A stretch of DNA of 45,445 nt, from the NCBI GenBank assembly GCA_018376535.1, contig JAHABC010000016.1:1-45445 (forward strand). Direction: 5' to 3'. The stretch's first letter is position 1. Each line of letters begins with the position of its first letter. The DNA comes from Ruminococcus sp. GTDB lineage: Bacteria > Bacillota > Clostridia > Oscillospirales > Ruminococcaceae. The notes under the pieces are model-generated. The model saw only the letters and a program-made list of their open reading frames with translations. It was not told the DNA's origin and did not search any database. Of the stretch, positions 40,405-45,445 are shown piece after piece. Both the position numbers and the translations under genes were made by a program.

Positions 40405-40908
40405 TTGAAAAAACAATATCTTGAAATAGGTAAGATTGTAAATGTTCACGGCTTAAAAGGAGAAGTTAAAGTATATCCATGGTGCGATAGCCCAGATTTC
40501 CTTTGCGAATTTGATACCTTATATACCAATAAAGGAAATAGTTCTATAGTTGTCGAAAAGGCTAGAGTTCAAAAAAATATGGTTATCATGAAAATCAAAG
40601 GCGTAGATACTGTAGAAGATGCTCAATCTATGAGAAATAAGGTAATATACATGAATCGTGACGATGTTGAACTTGAAGACGGTTCTTACTTTATTCAAGA
40701 TTTAATAGGTTTGGAAGTATTCGATGCTGATACTAATGCATTCTATGGAACTCTTGTAGACGTTCTTGAAACTGGTGCTAACGATGTATATACTATCCGT
40801 AATGAAGAACTACACAAAGAGTATCTAATACCAGCTATCCCAGATGTAGTAATATCTACAGATATCGAAAATAACAAGATGACTATTAAACCTTTGGAGG
40901 ACTTTTAA
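40405..40908 (+). CDS. rimM: Ribosome maturation factor RimM
   Basis: This 167-residue protein helps process 16S rRNA and assemble the 30S head by binding S19. The N-terminal RimM domain has IGKIVNVHGLKGEVKVYPWCD; the C-terminal PRC-barrel has YFIQDLIGLEVFD and EYLIPAIPDVVISTDIENNKMTI. The start is TTG with AAAGGTGATG upstream; no ATG fits the N terminus. Its stop is two bases before trmD. Confidence 0.95.
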   Translation: MKKQYLEIGKIVNVHGLKGEVKVYPWCDSPDFLCEFDTLYTNKGNSSIVVEKARVQKNMVIMKIKGVDTVEDAQSMRNKVIYMNRDDVELEDGSYFIQDLIGLEVFDADTNAFYGTLVDVLETGANDVYTIRNEELHKEYLIPAIPDVVISTDIENNKMTIKPLEDF

Positions 40909-40910
40909 CT

Positions 40911-41609
40911 ATGCGTTTCGATATTGCTACTCTTTTTCCTGAAATGTGTAACTCTGTTTTAGGTGAAAGTATCTTAGGTAGGGCGAAAAATAGAGGCTTT
41001 GTTGAGTTCTACTGCCACAATATTAGAGATTTCTCTAAAGATAAACATAGGCGTGTAGACGATATTCCATATGGTGGAGGCATGGGCATGGTTATGCAAT
41101 GTGAACCCATCTACAACTGTTGGGAATATATAAGTAATCAAATAGGAGAAAAGCCTCATACCATATATATGTCGCCAAAAGGTAGCGTACTAACTCAACA
41201 GAAAGCCATAGAACTATCTCAATTAGATAACATCTGTATACTATGTGGTCACTATGAGGGCGTAGACCAACGCATATTAGATACTATTGTAGATGAAGAA
41301 ATATCTATTGGAGACTACGTTCTAACTGGTGGGGAACTTCCTGCATTGGTTCTTGTAGATACCGTTACTAGACTATGCGATGGCGTATTGGCATCGGACG
41401 AATGTTTTCAAGACGAAAGTCACTTTAACGGTTTACTAGAATATCCACAATATACACGCCCAGAAGTTTGGAAAGATATGTCAGTCCCATCGGTATTGCT
41501 ATCTGGACACCATAAAAATATTGCCGATTGGCGTAGAGAACAAAGTTTAAAAATTACCAAAGAATGTCGTCTTGATATGTATAATAACTACATTAAAAAC
41601 AAAGAATAA
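40911..41609 (+). CDS. trmD: tRNA (guanine-N1)-methyltransferase
   Basis: This 232-residue enzyme methylates G37 of tRNAs next to the anticodon. The knotted SPOUT core shows MRFDIATLFPEM at the start, RRVDDIPYGGGMGMVM, ILCGHYEGVDQRI, EISIGDYVLTGGELPALVL and a C-terminal helical domain ending in the HHKNIADWRREQSLK segment. It is nearly overlapping with rimM (2-base gap) and ends the cluster. ATG follows TTGGAGGA. Confidence 0.98.
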   Translation: MRFDIATLFPEMCNSVLGESILGRAKNRGFVEFYCHNIRDFSKDKHRRVDDIPYGGGMGMVMQCEPIYNCWEYISNQIGEKPHTIYMSPKGSVLTQQKAIELSQLDNICILCGHYEGVDQRILDTIVDEEISIGDYVLTGGELPALVLVDTVTRLCDGVLASDECFQDESHFNGLLEYPQYTRPEVWKDMSVPSVLLSGHHKNIADWRREQSLKITKECRLDMYNNYIKNKE

Positions 41610-41987
41610 ATATATAGTATTACCGTTTATTACTATATTTCTTGAAAAATATTCTAAAATTTGGAATAATGTCTTTAAAAATGTATTGTGCAGTTTGTAC
41701 TAAAATTTAAATCATTGGTGAATATTTCAATAATCGTAGTGAAGTTTGCACATAATTCTATGTTGAAAATTGGTAATGTTCAATAATATTTCGTTATAAT
41801 AAACAAAAAAGAGGTAACTAAAACTTAACAGGATTATCAAAGCGTAGAAATTTAGGAAAAATTCTAGTGAATATGAATTTATAAGTTGACGAACTAAAAA
41901 TAAATGAGTATAATAAAATATGGAAACAATAATACAAATATGATTTTGTATCACACATTCCCATGATTTTTAAAGGAGAGATTAATT
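41610..41987 (+). other. AT-rich non-coding gap between trmD and ptsH
   Basis: This gap holds a weak terminator-like hairpin just after trmD (ATATAGTA with TACTATAT, 41612-41638, tail TTTCTT) and a good promoter at 41886-41914 for the HPr gene. Between them I see short repeated segments (for example GTGCAGTTTGTAC and GTGAAGTTTGCAC) but no ORF with a ribosome site and no strong structure. Confidence 0.5.
41886..41914 (+). promoter_or_regulatory. Promoter of the HPr gene
   Basis: TTGACG, 17-base spacer, TATAAT. The leader is about 65 bases. Confidence 0.8.
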
Positions 41988-42260
41988 ATGTTCGTAAAAG
42001 AAGTAACTGTTCAAAATCAAGTAGGTCTACACGCAAGACCAGCAACTTTTTTTATTCAAAAGGCTAATGAGTTCAAATCTTCCATTTGGATTGAAAAAGA
42101 AGAACGTCGTGTAAATGCTAAGAGTTTATTAGGTATCCTTTCACTAGGTATAGTAGGTGGTACTACTATTAAGATTATCGCTGATGGCACTGACGAACAA
42201 ACTGCTGTTGACTCTTTAATAGAACTAGTTGAAAGTGGATTTAGTGATGAAAAACTTTAA
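41988..42260 (+). CDS. ptsH: Phosphocarrier protein HPr
   Basis: This 90-residue protein is HPr of the sugar phosphotransferase system. His15 in VGLHARPAT is the site phosphorylated by enzyme I. Ser46 in NAKSLLGILSLG is the site for HPr kinase, which links it to CcpA-type catabolite control in Firmicutes. The presence of His15 argues against the regulatory paralogue Crh. No enzyme I gene is adjacent. ATG follows AAAGGAGAG. It is monocistronic, with a strong terminator. Confidence 0.93.
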   Translation: MFVKEVTVQNQVGLHARPATFFIQKANEFKSSIWIEKEERRVNAKSLLGILSLGIVGGTTIKIIADGTDEQTAVDSLIELVESGFSDEKL

Positions 42261-42295
42261 TCTATATATATGATTGAATTTGCTATTAAAAACTT

Positions 42296-42335
42296 ATCAC
42301 AGCGTTTAGGCTATGCACAACGCTGTGATTTTTTT
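42296..42335. terminator. Terminator of ptsH, probably shared with spoIVB
   Basis: An 11-bp perfect stem (ATCACAGCGTT with AACGCTGTGAT), 12-base loop, then seven T on the plus strand. On the minus strand the stem is followed by AAGTTTTTAAT, so it may serve both convergent genes. Confidence 0.9.
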
Positions 42336-42337
42336 AT

Positions 42338-43549
42338 CTAATTACCATTTCTAATCATATTTTCGCAGAATATTCCATAGCCCTTAGTTGGGTCATTTAC
42401 GAATACATGAGTTACAGCTCCAATAAGTTTTCCATTTTGAATAATAGGACTACCACTCATACCTTGAACAATACCACCAGTCTTACTAAGAAGTTCTTCA
42501 TCGGTTATATGAATAACCATATTTTTAGAACTTTCATTACTGTTGTAATCAATTTTTTCTATTTCAATGGAATATTCTTTAGGAGAAGTACCATCTATGG
42601 TAGTTAAAATGGTAGCCTTGCCCAATGAGATATCTTGTTTAAAAGCCATAGGTATAGCATCGTTTAAAGATGTTTTATTATTCATAGTACCAAATATACC
42701 ATAGGCATTATTTAAAGATATTTCGCCAATAGCATCGGTAGATATAAAACTGCCAATAAGTTCTCCTGGTGAGCCAGACACTCCACTTTTAACGCCGTTT
42801 ATATTTACAGATGCAACTTCTCCACTAGATATAGGAACTATTTCACCAGTATCCACATCACAAACGGGGTGACCTAACCCAGCAAAAGAAGTTCCATCGG
42901 CTTTGTAGTAAGTTATAGTACCAATACCAGCCGAACTATCTCTAACCCACATACCAGCCTCATAAGTTTGAGTACTTTCGGAGTATACAGGTGTAACACT
43001 TGTTTCTATTTCTTTGTTATCACGTTTAAGAACTACTTCCAAAGTACTGCCATCGCTTTGGGATATAATACTTTGAAGTTCCTTATTACTTTCTATATCT
43101 GTTCCGTTTAAAGATAGGATAATATCTCCTTTTTGGATACCACCATCTTTAGCAGGTGATGAATGTAAACTTTCCTTACTATCGACTTCGCCAATACCCA
43201 CGACCATAACGCCGTCCATAGTCAACTTAATTCCAAAGGGTTCGCCACTGGGAATTAATAGCTGAGCCTCTACGGTATTAACTTCTACATTTTTTATTGG
43301 AATAACTCCAAAAAGTTTAAGAGTAGAAATTTCAGTCATGGGCATAATCTTACTACTAGAAGATTGAACGTCAAAATTTTTTTCTGTAGGCGTAGAAGAT
43401 ATAGTAGCCATAGATTCTATTTTTAATGATGACCCTCTAGTCAAATCGAAAGAGTCAGGAAGTTCAATGGTATAGTATACAATCATAGAGCATACACTTA
43501 TAAGAAAAAGTATTATTGCACCTGAAAAAGTTCTCAAGCAATTTTTCAT
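42338..43549 (-). CDS. spoIVB: SpoIVB sporulation serine peptidase
   Basis: This 403-residue protein is the S55 peptidase that signals from the forespore and triggers pro-sigma-K processing in Bacillus. It has one N-terminal membrane helix (residues 8-27), a PDZ domain at about 105-180 (GIQKGDIILSLNGTDIES), and a chymotrypsin-like S55 domain with the catalytic His227 in FAGLGHPVCD and Ser in the GMSGSPIIQNGKLIGAVTHVF motif near 365. The frame opens with GTG at 43582, but ATG at 43549 with AAGGAG ahead is the start. In Bacillus it sits directly before spo0A on the same strand; here it is on the opposite strand with another gene between. Confidence 0.95.
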   Translation of the reverse strand: MKNCLRTFSGAIILFLISVCSMIVYYTIELPDSFDLTRGSSLKIESMATISSTPTEKNFDVQSSSSKIMPMTEISTLKLFGVIPIKNVEVNTVEAQLLIPSGEPFGIKLTMDGVMVVGIGEVDSKESLHSSPAKDGGIQKGDIILSLNGTDIESNKELQSIISQSDGSTLEVVLKRDNKEIETSVTPVYSESTQTYEAGMWVRDSSAGIGTITYYKADGTSFAGLGHPVCDVDTGEIVPISSGEVASVNINGVKSGVSGSPGELIGSFISTDAIGEISLNNAYGIFGTMNNKTSLNDAIPMAFKQDISLGKATILTTIDGTSPKEYSIEIEKIDYNSNESSKNMVIHITDEELLSKTGGIVQGMSGSPIIQNGKLIGAVTHVFVNDPTKGYGIFCENMIRNGN

Positions 43550-43676
43550 TAAAAAAATCTCCTTTATTTTGTGTTTAAACACTCAACTAAAAAGTACGAG
43601 TTATATCTAATAATAATATTAACACTTTAAAAGTCAATTATGAGAGTATATTAATACCTTAAATTTTAAACATCGA

Positions 43677-43705
43677 TTGATTTTAACGTATTATAGTGAT
43701 ATAAT
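43677..43705 (+). promoter_or_regulatory. Promoter of the small membrane protein gene before spo0A
   Basis: TTGATT, 17-base spacer, TATAAT with extended TG. Confidence 0.8.
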
Positions 43706-43736
43706 ATGAATATTAAAATATTTGGAAGTGATTTTT

Positions 43737-44273
43737 ATAAAAAAATTGAAAATAGTTAAAAGTATACTGTTGATATCTTTAATATTATCTACTATCATCT
43801 CCCCTGTATTTTTTAACTGTCTAGGAGCATATGGAATGATATCTAATGCGAACTATAGCATAGCTAACAATCCCGATATGCTAGAATATCAACAAACTTT
43901 AATGAGTTCCATGCGTTTCTACGGATATACCATGATAGTATCTAGTATATTAATGGTAGTATCGGTAGTGTTGTATATGTGTAGATTAAATATAATACCT
44001 ATAGTAACACAATCCAGTGGATTCGCTATATGTATGATGGTACTATCCAAGATATCTGCAATCGCCGATAAGTACGGTCTTACCGACGCCGATATGCAAC
44101 CATTATCGGAAAAGTATTTCAATAGGCATTTTATAAGCATAATTCCGTGCATACTACTGATTACTCTATGCTTACTTAGATTTTTCTCCTATGAAGAACG
44201 TTCTAAGCGTAAGCAAAAGCATCTGGATAAGATTGCTAAGGAAAATGAACCTTGTGAAAAGATTGTTGATTAA
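43737..44273 (+). CDS. Four-helix membrane protein of unknown function, possible ATA start
   Basis: This protein of about 178 residues has four membrane helices (about 8-30, 60-82, 88-108, 130-152), one between loops rich in Asn/Tyr, and a basic cytoplasmic tail (EERSKRKQKHLDKIAKEN). I do not recognise the family. The natural N terminus is MKKLKIVKSILLISLILS, whose first codon is ATA at 43737; GGAAGTGA lies six bases upstream at the usual distance. In-frame alternatives are TTG at 43722 (no ribosome site ahead) and TTG at 43746 (site 15 bases away). The gene has a strong promoter and lies between the divergent spoIVB and spo0A. Confidence 0.65.
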   Translation: MKKLKIVKSILLISLILSTIISPVFFNCLGAYGMISNANYSIANNPDMLEYQQTLMSSMRFYGYTMIVSSILMVVSVVLYMCRLNIIPIVTQSSGFAICMMVLSKISAIADKYGLTDADMQPLSEKYFNRHFISIIPCILLITLCLLRFFSYEERSKRKQKHLDKIAKENEPCEKIVD

Positions 44274-44311
44274 CTGCTTGTATATATTACCATATCTTGC
44301 TTGATATATGT

Positions 44312-44318
44312 TGTCGAA
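44312..44318 (+). promoter_or_regulatory. 0A box upstream of spo0A
   Basis: A perfect TGTCGAA, the Spo0A-phosphate binding core, about 210 bases before the predicted spo0A transcription start. Confidence 0.6.
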
Positions 44319-44412
44319 TTGTGATACTTACCAAAAATTTATTTTTAGTTCAAAGTATAAATTAAACAATTCCTAAATTTTTTTATATAATAATCTATGA
44401 TATTATTGCGTA

Positions 44413-44429
44413 TTCGACATATTTCGACA
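44413..44429 (-). promoter_or_regulatory. Tandem 0A boxes upstream of spo0A
   Basis: Two perfect TGTCGAA cores on the minus strand (44413-44419 and 44423-44429), 10 bases apart, which places them on one face of the helix. The spacing matches Spo0A dimer binding and suggests autoregulation of spo0A. Confidence 0.75.
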
Positions 44430-44489
44430 GAATAACCCCTCTTATATGATTATTTCAAAAATTTTTTTAAAAAAATTTTTAAATTGGTA

Positions 44490-44518
44490 TTGATTTCCAT
44501 TAAAATATATGTTAAAAT
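44490..44518 (+). promoter_or_regulatory. spo0A promoter
   Basis: TTGATT, 17-base spacer, TAAAAT, 34 bases before the start codon. A long A/T palindrome (AAAAATTTTTTTAAA type, about 44457-44482) lies just upstream. I saw no convincing sigma-H promoter. Confidence 0.65.
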
Positions 44519-44552
44519 ATGGAAGTAATAAATCTTTAGGAGGAATATTTAA

Positions 44553-45353
44553 ATGGTAAACAAACTAAAAGTTCTTATTGGTGATGATACTGCCGAATAT
44601 GGAATTATGTGTGCAAGTTGTCTTAGAAAAAGAGGTCTATACGTTATAACACGTCAAAAAGATGGCAAGGTTCTATTTGAAGCTATTAAGAACGAAAAAC
44701 CAGACGTAGTAGTCGTAGACATGGTTATACCTCATTATGATGCAGTTGAACTTATGAAGAAAATATCTAATGCTAACGTTAAAAAGCCAATGTTCATAAT
44801 TACATCGGCATATGATAATCCATTTTTTGAAAAACAAGCCATGGAAAATGGTGCATCTTACTATATGATTAAACCTTTCAACGTGGAAACTCTTGGCGAT
44901 AGAATACAATCATTATTTAACCAACCTAGCTACAACGAAACTAAAAAAGATTTGGATAAAAATTTCAATAAAAATGATAACAACATTCCAATTAACGACT
45001 TGGAAATAATAGTAACAGATATTATACATCAACTTGGAGTTCCTGCCCATGTTAAAGGATATCATTATCTTAGAGAGGCAATAGTATCATCTATAACTAA
45101 TAAGACCCTATTAGAAAGCGTTACTAAAAAGCTATATCCATACGTTGCCAATAAGTTTGAAACTACTCCATCACGAGTAGAAAGAGCCATACGCCACGCT
45201 ATAGAAATAGCTTGGGATAGAGGTAATTTGGATACTATAAACGCCTTCTTTGGTTATACCGTAAACACTTGCAAGGGTAAACCTACTAATAGTGAATTTA
45301 TCGCTCTAGTTACGGATAAACTTCGCTTAAAATATCGTGCAGTATTAATGTAG
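44553..45353 (+). CDS. spo0A: Sporulation master regulator Spo0A
   Basis: This 266-residue response regulator controls entry into sporulation. The receiver domain has the acidic pair Asp11-Asp12, the phosphorylated Asp56 in VVVVDMVIPHYDA, Thr84/Ser85 and Lys107 in MIKPF. A linker of about 25 residues rich in Asn/Lys leads to the Spo0A effector domain (from about 145): IIHQLGVPAHVKGYHYLREAI, KKLYPYVANKF and the recognition helix segment TPSRVERAIRHAIEIAWDRG. ATG follows AGGAGG. Three TGTCGAA boxes upstream indicate control by its own product. No terminator is visible in the 92 bases left. Confidence 0.97.
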   Translation: MVNKLKVLIGDDTAEYGIMCASCLRKRGLYVITRQKDGKVLFEAIKNEKPDVVVVDMVIPHYDAVELMKKISNANVKKPMFIITSAYDNPFFEKQAMENGASYYMIKPFNVETLGDRIQSLFNQPSYNETKKDLDKNFNKNDNNIPINDLEIIVTDIIHQLGVPAHVKGYHYLREAIVSSITNKTLLESVTKKLYPYVANKFETTPSRVERAIRHAIEIAWDRGNLDTINAFFGYTVNTCKGKPTNSEFIALVTDKLRLKYRAVLM

Positions 45354-45445
45354 GGTTCACAATGATGTGAGACACAATTTATGGTAATTAAGTAAATATT
45401 GTTTAGGGGAAAGCCAGCCAAGAGGACGCATAGGAAAATTATTAT
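45354..45445 (+). other. Right-edge non-coding segment, partial structured RNA possible
   Basis: The segment after spo0A has a small hairpin (TTCACA with TGTGAG) without a T tract. Its last 40 bases are richer in G+C and contain GGGAAAGCC followed by GAGGACGCA. This order faintly recalls the GCAAACC...GGGACGCA core of the c-di-GMP-I riboswitch. The window ends before the rest could be checked. Confidence 0.25.

Noticed and set aside
41988..42260. Crh instead of HPr
   Set aside because: His15 is present in GLHARPA; Crh has Gln at that position.

Overview
The window is an AT-rich (about one third G+C by eye) piece of a Firmicutes chromosome. A spore-forming relative of Ruminococcus (Oscillospiraceae/Ruminococcaceae) fits best. 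The support is: spo0A and spoIVB; a secreted CAP protein ending in a type I dockerin; a lipid-anchored GH5 glycoside hydrolase; HPr with His15 and Ser46; lipoprotein signals; frequent TTG/GTG starts; tRNA genes without encoded CCA; and strong AGGAGG-type ribosome sites followed by T-rich spacers. No insertion sequence, prophage, CRISPR array or rRNA operon was seen. Most of the window is ordinary chromosomal backbone, with secreted and regulatory accessory genes between.

Layout. 1-4300 (minus): a promoter firing off the left edge, a transglutaminase-like lipoprotein, a CNNM/CBS/CorC membrane protein and aspartate kinase. 4490-5260 (plus): six tRNA genes (Val, Gly, Val, Asp, Phe, Gly) with three strong promoters and a terminator. 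5290-9440: a biotin locus, bioB and bioD-bioA, each behind a matching BirA-type operator; birA itself lies at 25463-26440. 9480-16830: Nudix hydrolase, GH5 lipoprotein, polyprenyl sugar-phosphate transferase, coiled-coil methyltransferase and a GH3/NagZ-like lipoprotein. 16868-26440 (minus): aldose epimerase, two small membrane proteins, a TIM-barrel isomerase with nrdR, purB-secDF, an ArsB/NhaD-type permease and birA. 26591-35630 (plus): MntP/YtaF-like protein, YfhO-like giant membrane protein, radical SAM protein, RsuA, MsmK-type sugar ABC ATPase, U32-like protein and an XRE membrane regulator. 35630-36210 is a non-coding stretch with a probable pseudoknotted RNA. 36213-41610: CAP-dockerin protein, then the ylxM-ffh and rpsP-khpA-rimM-trmD translation/secretion cluster. 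41988-45353: HPr, spoIVB (minus), a small membrane protein and spo0A with three 0A boxes upstream.

The genes cover amino-acid entry (aspartate kinase), cofactor synthesis under BirA control, purine and deoxyribonucleotide control, protein targeting (Ffh, SecDF), ribosome and tRNA maturation, polysaccharide degradation and surface glycan assembly, sugar uptake and its regulation, and sporulation. The points most worth a second look are non-coding: a candidate structured RNA at about 35960-36125 whose hairpin loop is complementary to an upstream segment, a candidate 70-nt small RNA at about 34130-34200, the BirA operators (one shared with a divergent unknown secreted protein), and the rearranged spoIVB/spo0A neighbourhood with a possible ATA start codon. 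I did not find a clearly new multi-gene system.
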